Positions 1 through 8,961 of a stretch of 64,000 bases of DNA are shown here, piece by piece. The notes beneath the pieces were generated by a model. It ran no database searches, was not told where the DNA came from, and was given only the letters and a program-made list of their open reading frames with translations. The DNA is from Streptomyces ochraceiscleroticus (GTDB taxonomy: Bacteria > Actinomycetota > Actinomycetes > Streptomycetales > Streptomycetaceae). The stretch lies in the NCBI RefSeq assembly GCF_000720485.1, contig NZ_JOAX01000020.1, positions 62,001 to 126,000 of the forward strand, written 5' to 3'. Positions within the stretch are counted from its first letter, which is position 1; each line of letters opens with the position of its first letter. The translations under genes were made by a program, and so were the position numbers.

Positions 1-1823
1 TCGGCCGTCAGGTCCAGCATGTCGGCGACCGACCTGCCCCGCACGGTCATCGCCAGTACGTCCTCGTGGAAGCGCCGCCCGCGGCACGCCTCACAGGTCC
101 GGGTGACCGGGTCCATGAACGCCAGGTCGGTACGGATCTCGCCGCGGCCGCCGCAATTCCCGCACGCACCCGCTGAGTTGAAGCTGAACAGGCCGGGCGG
201 GACGCCGTGCGTACGGGCGAACAGCCTGCGCAGCGGGTCCATGAGGCCCAGGTAGGTCGCCGGGGTGGAGCGCGACGATGCCCCGATGGCGCCCTGGCCC
301 ACCACGACCGCCTCCGGGTACCGGGCCGGGAAAGCCTCGGTGGCCAGCGTGCTCTTGCCCGAGCCCGCCACCCCCGTGACGGCCGTCAGCACCCCCGTAG
401 GCACGGAGACCGAGACGTTCTTCAGGTTGTGCAGCGTCACGCCCTCCAGAGGCAGCAGCCCTGCGGGCGCGCGGGCCGCGGCCTTGAAGCCGGCCGTGCG
501 GCGCAGCGCGCGGCCGGTCGGGGTGTCCGCCTCCCCGAGCCCCTCGACCGTGCCCTCGTACACCACCCGGCCGCCGTGCGTGCCCGCTCCGGGGCCCATG
601 TCGACGACGTGGTCGGCGACGGCGATGACGTCCGGATCGTGCTCGACCACCAGGACGGTGTTGCCGTGGTCCCGCAGCCGCAGCAGGAGGGCGTTGAGCC
701 GCGCGACGTCCCTCGGGTGCAGCCCGATGCTCGGCTCGTCGAAGATGTACGTCATACCGGTCAGGCTGGACCCGAGGTGGCGCACGGTCTTCAGGCGCTG
801 GCCCTCGCCGCCCGAGAGGGTGGCGGTCTCCCGGTCCAGGCTCAGGTAGCCGAGGCCGATGCCGACGACGCGCTCCAGGGAGGCCACGGCGCGCGCGGCG
901 ACCGGCCCGCCCACCGGGTCGTCGATCCCCTGCAGCACGGTGATCAGCTCGTCCGCCTCCAGGGCCGTCATCTCCGCGAGGGTCAGCCCCGCCACCTGGG
1001 TCTTGCGGGCGGCCGCGGCCAGCCGCGCGCCACCGCACTCGGGGCACACGTCCTCGCGCACGAAGCGGCGCACGGCGTCCCGCAGCCGCTCGCTCAGCCC
1101 CGAGACATCGCGGTTGACGTACTGCCGGTGGAACCCGACCACCAGCCCCTCGTAGGAGTTGTCGTTACGGGCGCGGGCCCGCCGCACCTTGCGCCCCGTG
1201 TCGTCGTACAGCAGCAGCTTGCGCTCCGCCTCGGTGTACTGGGCCAGCGGCTTGTCCGGGTCGAACAGCCCCGTCTCGGCGAACATCTGCCACCAGGCGC
1301 TGCCCACGCCGACCATCGGGAGCCGGATCGCCCCCTCGTTCAACGACTTCGCGCAATCCAGGGCCCGTTCGAGGTCGAGACGCACCACCTTGCCGAGCCC
1401 GTCGCACTCCGGGCACATCCCCGCCGGATCGTTGAACGAGTACGCGGATGCCTCCCCCGCGCTCGGCGTGCCGCAGCGCGAGTACAGCACCCGCAGCATC
1501 GGGTGGATGTCGGTCATCGTGCCGACCGTGGAGCGGGCGTTGCCGCCGACCGGCCGCTGGTCCACCACGATCGCCGGGGAGAGCCGCTCGATGGTGTCCG
1601 CCTTCGGGCGCTCGTGTTTCGGCAGGCGATTGCGCACGTACCAGTCGAACGTCTCGCCGAGCTGCCGCTGCGACTCCACGGCGATCGTGCCGAAGACCAG
1701 CGAGGACTTGCCGGAGCCGGAGACCCCGGTGAAGACGGTGAGCCGGCCGCGCGGGATCTCCAGCGTCACGTCCTTCAGGTTGTGCTCACGGGCCCCGGTG
1801 ATGCGGATGCTGTCTGTCGCCAT
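1..1823 (-). CDS. UvrA-like excinuclease ATPase (short, DrrC-like paralogue), 3' end outside window
   Basis: ABC-type ATPase of the UvrA family, cut by the window edge after about 607 residues. It opens with an IRITGAREHNLKDV motif, then a first Walker A (GVSGSGKSSL), the signature TLSGGEGQRL followed by FDEPSIGLHPRD, and a second Walker A (GVAGSGKSTL). A CxxC zinc module (CGNCGG, CEACRG) follows in the C-terminal half. The two ATPase halves sit close together, with little room for the UvrB-binding region of housekeeping UvrA. This is the layout of the shorter paralogues typified by the daunorubicin resistance protein DrrC. The likely role is DNA binding, lesion recognition or drug protection in the cytoplasm, but the substrate cannot be told. 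The ATG start is only 67 bp from a divergent WYL regulator, which may control it. Family assignment is secure; function is inferred. Confidence 0.9.
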   Translation of the reverse strand, partial: MATDSIRITGAREHNLKDVTLEIPRGRLTVFTGVSGSGKSSLVFGTIAVESQRQLGETFDWYVRNRLPKHERPKADTIERLSPAIVVDQRPVGGNARSTVGTMTDIHPMLRVLYSRCGTPSAGEASAYSFNDPAGMCPECDGLGKVVRLDLERALDCAKSLNEGAIRLPMVGVGSAWWQMFAETGLFDPDKPLAQYTEAERKLLLYDDTGRKVRRARARNDNSYEGLVVGFHRQYVNRDVSGLSERLRDAVRRFVREDVCPECGGARLAAAARKTQVAGLTLAEMTALEADELITVLQGIDDPVGGPVAARAVASLERVVGIGLGYLSLDRETATLSGGEGQRLKTVRHLGSSLTGMTYIFDEPSIGLHPRDVARLNALLLRLRDHGNTVLVVEHDPDVIAVADHVVDMGPGAGTHGGRVVYEGTVEGLGEADTPTGRALRRTAGFKAAARAPAGLLPLEGVTLHNLKNVSVSVPTGVLTAVTGVAGSGKSTLATEAFPARYPEAVVVGQGAIGASSRSTPATYLGLMDPLRRLFARTHGVPPGLFSFNSAGACGNCGGRGEIRTDLAFMDPVTRTCEACRGRRFHEDVLAMTVRGRSVADMLDLTA

Positions 1824-1890
1824 ACCCCGCACGGTAGGAAAGAAGCAGGACAGTTCATGTCCTGCTTCGCTGCCACCCTGGAGGGCGTGA

Positions 1891-2880
1891 GTGCGCATGA
1901 GTGACACCCCGGCCCGGCTGCTGACACTGCTCTCGCTGCTGCAGACCGGGCGCGAGCACACCGGACCCGAACTGGCCGGCCGGCTCGGCGTCTCCGAGCG
2001 GACCGTCCGCCGGGACGTCGGACGGCTGCGCGACCTGGGCTACCCGGTCGACGCCACGATCGGCGCCGTCGGGGGCTACCGGCTCGCCGCCGGTACGGCC
2101 ATGCCGCCGCTGCTCCTGGAGGACGACGAGGCGGTGGCCATCGCCATCGGGCTGCACGCGGCGGCGGGCGGCGCGGTGACCGGCGTGGCGGAGACCTCGG
2201 TCCGCGCCCTGGCCAAGCTGGAGCAGGTACTCCCCGACCGGCTGCGCCGCCGCGTCGCCGCCCTCCAGGAGGCCACCGACCCGCTGTACGGGCTGCTCAC
2301 CGCCGGCGGCACCGCGCCCACCACGGACCCCGCCGTACTGGGCGTACTGGCCGCCGCGTGCCGCCGCCGGGAGCGGCTGCGCTTCAGGTACGCGGGGCGC
2401 GACGGCGCCCCCGGGCGGCGGCACACCGAGCCGTACCGCCTGGTGAGCGCCGACCGCCGCTGGTACCTGGTCGCGTACGACCTGGACCGCGCGGACTGGC
2501 GGACGTTCCGCGCCGACCGGGTGCGCGAGCCGCTGGCCACCGGGGCGCGGTCCGCCGAGCGCGCGCTGCCCGCCGACGACGCGGCCGCCTACGTCGCCGA
2601 GTCGGTCACCGGCCACCGCGCCCGGCACCGCGCGGTGGTCGTCCTGCACACCTCGGCCGAGGACGCCGCGCGGCACGTGCCCCCGGGCAGCGGGGTGCTG
2701 GAGCCGCTGTCCGCCGACCGCTGCCGCCTGCTGACCGGCGGCGACGCGCTGGACTGGCTCGCGCTCCGACTGGCGCTGCTCAACGTGGAGTTCGAGGTGC
2801 ACGAGCCGCCCGAGCTGATCGTGTACCTGCGGAAGCTGGGCGGCCGGATGGTGGCCGCGGCCGGCGGCCACCATCCCTGA
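1891..2880 (+). CDS. YafY-type HTH/WYL transcriptional regulator
   Basis: 329-aa DNA-binding regulator. The N-terminus is an HTH_11-type winged helix (TGPELAGRLGVSERTVRRDV, about residues 20-42) followed by the DLGYPVDA wing. The centre and C-terminus carry the WYL ligand-sensing fold (RRWYLVAYDLDRADWRTFR, about 190-208) and a WYL C-terminal extension. The GTG start follows GGAGGG at about 6 bp; an internal ATG two codons on is the alternative. Family members sense nucleic-acid or small-molecule ligands and often control DNA-damage or defence genes. It is divergent from the UvrA paralogue, so control of that gene is the simplest inference. Confidence 0.9.
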   Translation: MRMSDTPARLLTLLSLLQTGREHTGPELAGRLGVSERTVRRDVGRLRDLGYPVDATIGAVGGYRLAAGTAMPPLLLEDDEAVAIAIGLHAAAGGAVTGVAETSVRALAKLEQVLPDRLRRRVAALQEATDPLYGLLTAGGTAPTTDPAVLGVLAAACRRRERLRFRYAGRDGAPGRRHTEPYRLVSADRRWYLVAYDLDRADWRTFRADRVREPLATGARSAERALPADDAAAYVAESVTGHRARHRAVVVLHTSAEDAARHVPPGSGVLEPLSADRCRLLTGGDALDWLALRLALLNVEFEVHEPPELIVYLRKLGGRMVAAAGGHHP

Positions 2881-2898
2881 GAGCCTGTGTCAGGCTCT
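2880..2898. terminator. Hairpin between convergent genes
   Basis: Perfect 8-bp inverted repeat (AGAGCCTG / CAGGCTCT) with a 3-nt loop, beginning at the stop codon of the WYL regulator and lying before the 3' end of the convergent endonuclease gene. No T-tract follows. It probably acts as a bidirectional terminator or transcript-end stabiliser. Confidence 0.6.
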
Positions 2899-2912
2899 GA
2901 CCGTGCGGCCGG

Positions 2913-3755
2913 TCACCAGATCGCGCCGACCCACTCCGGGTGGTCGATGAACGGGTTCCGGTTGTGCTGGTACTTGTCGAAGATGACCTGGTTGCGGTTC
3001 TTCTCGAAGTCGTCCGGCGGGTCCTGCTCGCTCCAGGTCTTCAGGACGCTGAGCCGGCCGATGGCGGGCGCCGAGCCGTTGTCGACCTTGTCGTTGGGCT
3101 CCAGGTCGGCGAAGCCGTCGTCCCCGTCGTAGCGCACGGCCATGTAGAGGATCATGCGGGCCACATCGCCCTTGACCGCGTCACGGGGCTCGAAGGAGTC
3201 ACCGTCGGTGTAGTTGCCGGGCGCCTCGCCGACCTCGCTGCCGCCGTTGTCGAAGTCCTTGTTGCCGCGGGTGCTGTTGACCGAGACATCGGTCGGGCGG
3301 AGGTGGTGGACGTCGGTGCCGGGCCCTGTCGAAGTCCCGAAGTCGCCGTGCGACTTGGCCCAGACGTGCTCGCGGTTCCACTGGTCGGGGTCGCCGCCGT
3401 TGTCGTCCTTGCTCTGCGAGCGGCCGGTGTAGAGCAGGATGACGTTCGAGGAGTTCTTCGGGTCCTGGTCGGTGACCTTCAGCGCGTCCCAGACCTGGTC
3501 GTAGCTGAGCTTGCTGACGCCGGAGCTGATGATCGTGTGCAGCGCGGACTTGAGCTCGGGTCCGGTCTTGCCGAGCGCGTCCTTGTAGTACGTGTCGTCG
3601 TACGCGGTGGTGTCGTACGCGGTGGCGGTGGTGCGGTGCGAAGGGGCGGGCTCGGGGGCCGCGGTGGCCGGTACCTGGACGGCCAGGGCGAGCAGGGCGG
3701 TCCCGGTGAGTGCCGTGACGATTCTGCGCCGAGTGGTGGTACGGGATATGTCCAC
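2913..3755 (-). CDS. Secreted endonuclease I family nuclease
   Basis: 280-aa exported DNase of the endonuclease I (EndA/Vibrio Dns) family. From the chosen GTG start, a twin-arginine-like n-region (TTTRRRIVTAL), a hydrophobic stretch and an AxA-type site near residues 31-33 form a signal peptide. The mature part shows the betabeta-alpha-metal signatures NREHVWAKSHG (about 127-137), TDVHHLRPTD (about 147-156) and an N-x2-RGN element. The GTG has a GGAGAGGA sequence 8 bp upstream; an ATG seven codons earlier is possible but its ribosome site would be poor. The protein likely degrades extracellular DNA non-specifically for phosphate or nitrogen or during mycelial lysis. It stands alone; upstream is an unassigned region with a CACCAC/GTGGTG inverted repeat (3869-3892). 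Confidence 0.9.
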   Translation of the reverse strand: MDISRTTTRRRIVTALTGTALLALAVQVPATAAPEPAPSHRTTATAYDTTAYDDTYYKDALGKTGPELKSALHTIISSGVSKLSYDQVWDALKVTDQDPKNSSNVILLYTGRSQSKDDNGGDPDQWNREHVWAKSHGDFGTSTGPGTDVHHLRPTDVSVNSTRGNKDFDNGGSEVGEAPGNYTDGDSFEPRDAVKGDVARMILYMAVRYDGDDGFADLEPNDKVDNGSAPAIGRLSVLKTWSEQDPPDDFEKNRNQVIFDKYQHNRNPFIDHPEWVGAIW

Positions 3756-3968
3756 GAGTGGTGTCCTCTCCCCCATGCGCGTGGGCCGGCCCGCGCGGAT
3801 ACGTGGGGGAGCGCGGGCCGAGGCCGGCCGACGGTCTGTCGACCGCAGGCATGCTGCCACTCCGGCATCACCACGGTGTGACCCTTGTGGTGTGAAGGGG
3901 TGTCAGAAGTGTGGAGATCTACGGGTGTAGAGCGCCACGTGTGACCCGGGGGCCGGGCCTGACGCCCC

Positions 3969-4163
3969 TCAGGGGGAGATCTCCGCCAGTTGCGGGAACG
4001 TCTGGGAGAGCAGGACACACAGCAGCGAGACAAGCACCGCGGCCACGATCACCCCGAGGCAGCCGAACACGTCCCGCAGCGTACTCGCGAGCGGGCCGAG
4101 GCGGACGCGGAGCGGATGGTCGGGCAGCCGGTGCGGGCGGCTGCCCCGGGACACACTGGACAT
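3969..4163 (-). CDS. Possible small single-pass membrane protein
   Basis: 64-aa reading frame not recognised as any family. The C-terminal half contains one clear hydrophobic helix (VFGCLGVIVAAVLVSLLCVL, about residues 33-52) and ends in a short polar tail. No strong ribosome-binding site precedes the ATG. It lies downstream of the lpd gene on the same strand, about 100 bp away. It could be a genuine small membrane protein or a chance frame in GC-rich DNA; the membrane segment is the only positive argument. Confidence 0.35.
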   Translation of the reverse strand: MSSVSRGSRPHRLPDHPLRVRLGPLASTLRDVFGCLGVIVAAVLVSLLCVLLSQTFPQLAEISP

Positions 4164-4260
4164 GCTTCAGTGTCGCCGGACCCCGTCGCGCCGCCGCTCG
4201 TTTTCGGCACGGCCACGACGGGGCACGGAGTGCCGCGACCAGGGGGTATGACCCGACTCC

Positions 4261-5664
4261 TCACATGTTGATCATGTGTCCCGCGAGCCCGTGCACGGCC
4301 TCCTTCACCGCCTCGCCGAGGGTCGGGTGTGCGTGGACGTTGCGGGCCACTTCGTGGACCGTCAGGTCCCACTGCTGAGCCAGCGTCAACTCCGGCAGCA
4401 GTTCGGTGACTTCGGGTCCGATGAGGTGAGCGCCGAGCAGTTCGCCGTACCGGCCGTCGCTGAGGATCTTCACGAAGCCGACGCTGTCGCCGAGGCCGTG
4501 CGCCTTGCCGTTCGCGGTGAACGGGAACTTCGCGACCTGGACGTCGAAGCCCTGCTCGCGGGCCTGCTCCTCGGTCCACCCGAAGCTGGCGATCTGCGGC
4601 TGGCAGTACGTCGCGCGCGGGATCATGACGTACTCCAGCTCCATGGTCTCCGCGTCCGCGATCGCCTCCGCGGCGACGATGCCCATGGACTCGGCGGCGT
4701 GCGCGAGCATCAGCTTCGCGGTGACGTCACCGATCGCGAAGAGGTGCGGGACGCTCGTACGGCAGCGGCCGTCGACGTCGATGGCGCCGCGCTCGGTGAG
4801 CCGTACGCCGGTGTTCTCCAGGCCGTAGCCCTCCACGCGCGGCTGGAAGCCGATCGCCTGCAGGACCTTGTCCGCCTCCAGCGTCTGCCGCTGCCCGCCC
4901 GTGCTGACGTGCACCTTCACGCTGCCGCTGCCGTCGTCGTCGATGGCTTCGACGCGGGTGGAGGTGAGCAGGTTGATGCCCAGGCGCTTGTACCGCTTGG
5001 CCAGCTCGGCGGAGACCTCGGCGTCCTCCAGCGGCACCAGTCGGTCCAGGAACTCCACGATCGTGACGTCCACGCCGTAATTGCGCAGGACGTACGCGAA
5101 CTCCACGCCGATCGCGCCGGCGCCCGCGATGATGATGCTGCGGGGCAGCTCGTCGCTGAGGATCTGCTCCTCGTACGTCACCACCCGCTCGCTCAGGGAG
5201 GTGCCCGGCAGCAGCTTGGTGGTGGCGCCCGCGGCGATGATGCAGTGGTCGAACGTGACGGTCTCCGAGCCGCCGTCGGAGAGCGCGACCTGGAGGGTGT
5301 GCGGGTCGGCGAAGGTGCCGCGGCCCTCGTACTGCGTGATCTTGTTCTTCTTCATGAGGTAGTGCACGCCCTTGACGCGCCCGTCCGCGACCTTGCGGCT
5401 GCGGGTGAAGGCGGCGCCGTAGTCGAACGTGACCTCGCCGCTCGCCTGGATACCGAAGGTCTTGGCCTCCTGCGTGAACAGATGGGCCAGCTCGGCGTTG
5501 CGCAGCAGGGCCTTGGAGGGGATGCAGCCCACGTTCAGGCAGACCCCGCCCCAGTACTTCTCCTCGATGATCGCCACGCTGCGGCCGAGCTGGGCCGCGC
5601 GGATCGCGGCGACGTAGCCACCGGGGCCCGCGCCGAGGACGACGACGTCAAAGTGTGCACTCAT
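4261..5664 (-). CDS. lpd: Dihydrolipoyl dehydrogenase (LpdC-like)
   Basis: 467-aa FAD-dependent E3 enzyme that reoxidises dihydrolipoamide with NAD+ in pyruvate, oxoglutarate or branched-chain ketoacid dehydrogenase complexes. The FAD-binding GAGPGG (11-16), the redox disulfide [12 protein letters not shown] (Cys42, Cys47), the NAD-binding GAGAIG motif and the C-terminal catalytic NVHAHPT (His446) with downstream Glu are all present. From memory, the sequence follows Mycobacterium tuberculosis LpdC (Rv0462) closely along its length, including [23 protein letters not shown] blocks and the terminal GHMIN. The start at MSAHFD is preferred; a GTG seven codons upstream is the alternative. No E1 or E2 gene is adjacent, so it likely serves complexes encoded elsewhere. 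Confidence 0.95.
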   Translation of the reverse strand: MSAHFDVVVLGAGPGGYVAAIRAAQLGRSVAIIEEKYWGGVCLNVGCIPSKALLRNAELAHLFTQEAKTFGIQASGEVTFDYGAAFTRSRKVADGRVKGVHYLMKKNKITQYEGRGTFADPHTLQVALSDGGSETVTFDHCIIAAGATTKLLPGTSLSERVVTYEEQILSDELPRSIIIAGAGAIGVEFAYVLRNYGVDVTIVEFLDRLVPLEDAEVSAELAKRYKRLGINLLTSTRVEAIDDDGSGSVKVHVSTGGQRQTLEADKVLQAIGFQPRVEGYGLENTGVRLTERGAIDVDGRCRTSVPHLFAIGDVTAKLMLAHAAESMGIVAAEAIADAETMELEYVMIPRATYCQPQIASFGWTEEQAREQGFDVQVAKFPFTANGKAHGLGDSVGFVKILSDGRYGELLGAHLIGPEVTELLPELTLAQQWDLTVHEVARNVHAHPTLGEAVKEAVHGLAGHMINM

Positions 5665-5746
5665 ACCGGCAGCGTAGGTCGGCACCCGCCACGTGCGCAG
5701 GGCGTTGGGGGGGACGCCGCGTAGGCCGTTCGGCGCACCGCATCCG

Positions 5747-5792
5747 GAAAAAAGGGGAAGCCCCGGCCAGACGGGGGAAGCCGGCCGGGGCT
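5747..5792 (-). terminator. Intrinsic terminator upstream of lpd
   Basis: Perfect 10-bp stem (AGCCCCGGCC at 5759-5768 with GGCCGGGGCT at 5783-5792) followed, on the minus strand, by CCCC and six Ts (5748-5753). This is a textbook rho-independent terminator, rare in quality for this GC content. It lies upstream of lpd on the lpd strand, so it ends some other short transcript rather than lpd. Confidence 0.7.
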
Positions 5793-5885
5793 GGTGTGTG
5801 GGGCGCGGCCGCGGTTACCGCGGGGGCGCCGGAGCGCGAGGTCAGCGGCGGTGCGTCGCCGTCCCTCACTTCCTTTGAATAGTAA
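5747..5885 (-). ncRNA. Candidate small RNA with intrinsic terminator
   Basis: A short leftward transcript is suggested by a TACTAT (TAnnnT) -10-like hexamer at about 5878-5883 in an unusually AT-rich patch, and by a strong terminator ending near 5748. Between them lie further GC-rich inverted repeats, one with a GCGG/CCGC stem around 5810-5822. A short frame beginning MVYYSKEV overlaps the region, and AAAGGAAG/GTG could be a ribosome site, so a tiny mRNA is an alternative. No Rfam family was recognised with confidence. Confidence 0.35.
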
Positions 5886-6271
5886 ACCATCGTTCGCAGT
5901 GGCGACGAGCCGGGGCCCGGGAGGTGGCACCGGGGGCCGGGCAACGGGCCGTGCCGGGCCGTACGAGGCCGACGTGCGGCGCCCCGGGGCCGCCATGATC
6001 GGCTTGATCCTTCCCCGTGGGGCGTGCGCCGGTGGCCCTCCGGGTGCCCGCTCCGGGAGCCCGTACGCCCGTGAGCGCCGGTCGCCCCCTGAGGTGCGGG
6101 TGTTCACTCCGTCACAGCGGGTCGGCAAACGGGTACTCGATGGTTGGGGCGTGGGCGAGCGGGAATGACCGCTCCCGTCGGCAGGCCGTGTGGATCGCAC
6201 CGGCCACGGCGGAGGGGTCGACGCGCTGACCGTACGCCCTCCGCCACCGTCAAGGGAGGGAGTGAGACCCA

Positions 6272-6679
6272 ATGCACGCGAACAGGAACCGCGCCGCGCG
6301 CGTCGAATACGCGCTGCCACGCGAGGTCGCGTCGGCCCGCTGGGCCAGGAGGTTGACCAGCGGCTTCCTCGGCCATCCGGAGATGCCCGACGGAGTGTCC
6401 GGCCGGGTGGACGAAGCGGTACTCATCGTGTCCGAGCTGGTCACGAACGCGGTGCGGCACGGCAACAGCCGCTGCCGGCTCCGCCTCAGCGCCGCGGCCA
6501 GCGGCGTCACCATCGAGGTGCACGACGACAGCCCGCGCACCCCCACCGTCCAGCCGCTCTCCGACGAGGCGGTCGGCGGCCGGGGCATGGCCATCGTGGG
6601 ACTGCTGTCCCGGCAGTTCGACATCACCGCGGACCGCGGCGGCGGCAAGACCGTACGGGCGGTCCTCGCGGGCACGTGA
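6272..6679 (+). CDS. RsbW-like ATP-binding regulatory protein
   Basis: 135-aa HATPase_c_2 protein of the anti-sigma factor/serine kinase type abundant in Streptomyces. The N-box SELVTNAVRHG (about 54-64, Asn59) and the glycine-rich GGRGMAIV lid region (about 102-109) are visible, and a degenerate EVHDDSP replaces the usual G1 DxGxG. Such proteins phosphorylate or bind anti-anti-sigma factors, or act as free ATP-binding regulators. No sigma factor or STAS partner is adjacent, so its partner is unknown. A GGGAGGGAG tract lies about 12 bp upstream of the ATG. Confidence 0.85.
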   Translation: MHANRNRAARVEYALPREVASARWARRLTSGFLGHPEMPDGVSGRVDEAVLIVSELVTNAVRHGNSRCRLRLSAAASGVTIEVHDDSPRTPTVQPLSDEAVGGRGMAIVGLLSRQFDITADRGGGKTVRAVLAGT

Positions 6680-6795
6680 AGGGCCGCGGGCAACGCATCG
6701 GCCGACGCGCCGCACGGCGCACCACCGGGGCCCGGACCCCGCCCCACCAGCTCGGCGTTCACCCGTACCGTCCCGAGCCGCCGCTCAGTCGGCGC

Positions 6796-7893
6796 TCAGC
6801 CCGCCTTCCGGCGTGACGCGGTCTTCTTCGCCGGGGTCTTCTTCGCCGTCGCGGTCTTCTTCGCGGCGCCCTTCTCAGCAGAAGCGGTTTTCTTGGCGGC
6901 GCCCTTCTCAGCGGGAGCAGCCTTCTTGGCGGTGCTCTTCTTCGCGGGAGCGGTCTTCTCAGCCGCGGCCTTCTTCCCCGCGGATCCGGTGGACCCGGCC
7001 GATCCCGCCGCCCCCGTCCCTTTCTTCCCCGCCGCCCCCGTCGCCTTCGCCGAGGACTTCCCCCGCAGCCGCGTGACGGACGCCGAAGTACCGCTCTCCT
7101 CATCGTCCCCGCCGCGCCCCTCCTGCGCGGCCCGCACGCTGTCCTCCAGGGCCGCCATCAGGTCGATGACCTTGCCGCCGCGCCGCGGGCCCTCCGAGGG
7201 CACGGCCGGCTCGCCGCCCTCCAGCTTCGCGGTGACCAGCTCCTCGACCGCGTCCCGGTAGTCGTCGTGCAGCTCGCCCTGGTCCAGCTCGCCGAGCGAG
7301 TCCATCAGGGTCTCGGCGAGGGTGAGTTCGTTGTCCCGGATCTGGACGTTCTCCTTGGGCGCGAGGCCGGCCGGGGAGCGGATCTGGTCCGGCCACAGCA
7401 GCGCGTGCATCACGATCGCGTCGTCGTGCACCCGCAGCATGGCCAGCGTCTCCCGGTTGCGCAGCGCGACCTTGCCGATGGCCACCTTCTGGTGGTGCAC
7501 CAGCGCGTCCCGCAGCAGGACGTACGGCTTGGCGGCGGACGGGCCGTTCGCGCCGAGGTAGTACGCCTTGTCCATCTGCAGCGGGTCGATGTCGGAGGCG
7601 TCGACGAACGCGAGGATGGTCAGCGTCTTGGCGGTGGGCAGCGGCAGCGAGGCCAGGTCGGCATCGGTGAGCGGGACGATCATGTCGGAGGCGGCCTGGT
7701 ACCCCTTGCCGATCTCGTCCTGGGACACCTCCTGGCCGTCCAGCTCGCACACCTTGCGGTAGCGGATGCGGCCGCCGTCCTTCTCGTGGATCTGGACGAA
7801 GGAGACCGCCGAGGCGCTGTCCGTCGCGCTGTACATCTTCACCGGGATGCTGACCAGGCCGAAGGAGATCGACCCGTTCCAGATGGATCTCAT
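6796..7893 (-). CDS. ku: Ku-type DNA end-binding protein with Lys/Ala-rich tail
   Basis: 365-aa bacterial Ku, the homodimeric ring that loads on double-strand breaks and recruits LigD-type enzymes in non-homologous end joining. The core begins MRSIWNGSISFGLV, a hallmark of bacterial Ku, and runs to about residue 250. The last 100 residues are a low-complexity, histone H1-like tail of Lys/Ala/Thr with AEKGAAKKT repeated, ending SRRKAG; such tails bind DNA and aid threading. The start faces the polymerase gene across only 55 bp, so the two share a divergent promoter region. The gene is complete. Confidence 0.95.
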   Translation of the reverse strand: MRSIWNGSISFGLVSIPVKMYSATDSASAVSFVQIHEKDGGRIRYRKVCELDGQEVSQDEIGKGYQAASDMIVPLTDADLASLPLPTAKTLTILAFVDASDIDPLQMDKAYYLGANGPSAAKPYVLLRDALVHHQKVAIGKVALRNRETLAMLRVHDDAIVMHALLWPDQIRSPAGLAPKENVQIRDNELTLAETLMDSLGELDQGELHDDYRDAVEELVTAKLEGGEPAVPSEGPRRGGKVIDLMAALEDSVRAAQEGRGGDDEESGTSASVTRLRGKSSAKATGAAGKKGTGAAGSAGSTGSAGKKAAAEKTAPAKKSTAKKAAPAEKGAAKKTASAEKGAAKKTATAKKTPAKKTASRRKAG

Positions 7894-7948
7894 ACGTGCG
7901 TCCCTCAGTGTTCGCCCGTTACGTCACGATTCGTGCGACTCTCAGGGT

Positions 7949-8842
7949 ATGCCGATCACCGAGATCGAGGGACGCCGGCTGACGGTCACCCGCCTGGACA
8001 AGGTGCTCTACCCGGCCACCGGGACCACGAAGGGCGAGGTGCTGCACTACTACGCGCAGACCGCGGGCGCGATGCTCGCCCACCTCTACGACCGCCCGGT
8101 CTCCTTCCTGCGGTATCCGGACGGGCCGGACGGCGAGACGTTCTTCACCAAGAACGTGCCGCCCGGTACGCCCGCCTGGGTGAAGACCGTCGATCTGACC
8201 CGCCGGAGCGGCAAGACCGGCCGCCAGGTGGTGCTGCAGGACACCGCGTCCCTGATGTGGGCGGCCAACCTCGTCGTCGAGCTGCACACCCCGCAGTGGC
8301 GCAAGGACGAGCCGGGCGTGGCCGACCGGCTGGTGCTGGACCTGGACCCCGGCGCACCGGCCACCATCGTCGACTGCTGCGCGGTCGCCGGGTGGCTGCG
8401 CGAGCGACTGTCGGCGGACGGCCTCCACGTGTACGCGAAGACCTCCGGTTCCAAGGGCCTGCATCTGCTCGTGCCGATCGAGCCCACCCCGTCGGACGAG
8501 GTCACCGCGTACGCCAAGGGCATCGCGGTGGAGGCGGAGCACGAGCTGCACGAGCAGGTGGTGCACCGGATGACCAAGGCGCTGCGGCCCGGCAAGGTCT
8601 TCATCGACTTCAGCCAGAACAGCGCGGCGAAGACCACGGCCACGCCGTACACCGTGCGCGCACGCGCCGAGCCGACCGTCTCCACGCCGGTGACCTGGGA
8701 CGAGATCGACGGCTGCGCGGACCCCGCCGACCTGCACTTCCTCATCGGCGACATCGCGGAGCGCCGCGAGCGGTACGGCGATCTGCTCGGCCCGCTGATC
8801 AACCTCAACCGGGCGAAGCGGCTGCCGCGCGCGAAGCGTTAG
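7949..8842 (+). CDS. LigD-type polymerase/primase domain protein
   Basis: 297-aa stand-alone NHEJ polymerase (archaeo-eukaryotic primase superfamily), which fills gaps at Ku-bound ends and prefers ribonucleotides. The catalytic LVLDLDPG (about 128-135, Asp131 and Asp133) and the TSGSKGLHLLVP motif are present. The ATG at this position begins the conserved MPITEIEGRRL N-terminus; the frame is open further upstream but that would overlap the Ku promoter and start, so it was rejected. Ligase and nuclease domains are absent: the ligase is a separate gene about 450 bp downstream in opposite orientation. Confidence 0.93.
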   Translation: MPITEIEGRRLTVTRLDKVLYPATGTTKGEVLHYYAQTAGAMLAHLYDRPVSFLRYPDGPDGETFFTKNVPPGTPAWVKTVDLTRRSGKTGRQVVLQDTASLMWAANLVVELHTPQWRKDEPGVADRLVLDLDPGAPATIVDCCAVAGWLRERLSADGLHVYAKTSGSKGLHLLVPIEPTPSDEVTAYAKGIAVEAEHELHEQVVHRMTKALRPGKVFIDFSQNSAAKTTATPYTVRARAEPTVSTPVTWDEIDGCADPADLHFLIGDIAERRERYGDLLGPLINLNRAKRLPRAKR

Positions 8843-8961
8843 TCCGCCAACTCCCTTTTCCTGTCCATGACTTGGCAACTCCTTCTTGTGTCCGCCGCGC
8901 CTGCCGCGCAGACTGTGACAGGCCGCCGGTGCGGTGGCCCGAGTGAGCACGGGGGCTTGCC

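Larger units (their letters stand above)
5665..6271. other. 607-bp non-coding stretch between divergent genes
   Basis: No convincing protein gene. The lpd-proximal half holds a strong intrinsic terminator pointing left and a short AT-richer promoter-like segment near 5880-5895, described separately as a possible small RNA. The rest (about 5900-6271) presumably contains the promoter of the RsbW-like gene; no clear element could be assigned there. Confidence 0.6.

Noticed and set aside
6796..7100. Frameshift at the 3' end of ku
   Set aside because: The Lys/Ala-rich tail is in frame, has regular repeat structure and ends at a proper stop; such tails are normal in actinobacterial Ku.
7766..7948. 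Upstream extension of the NHEJ polymerase gene
   Set aside because: The frame is open but would overlap the Ku gene's 5' end and lacks family similarity; the conserved N-terminus starts at 7949.
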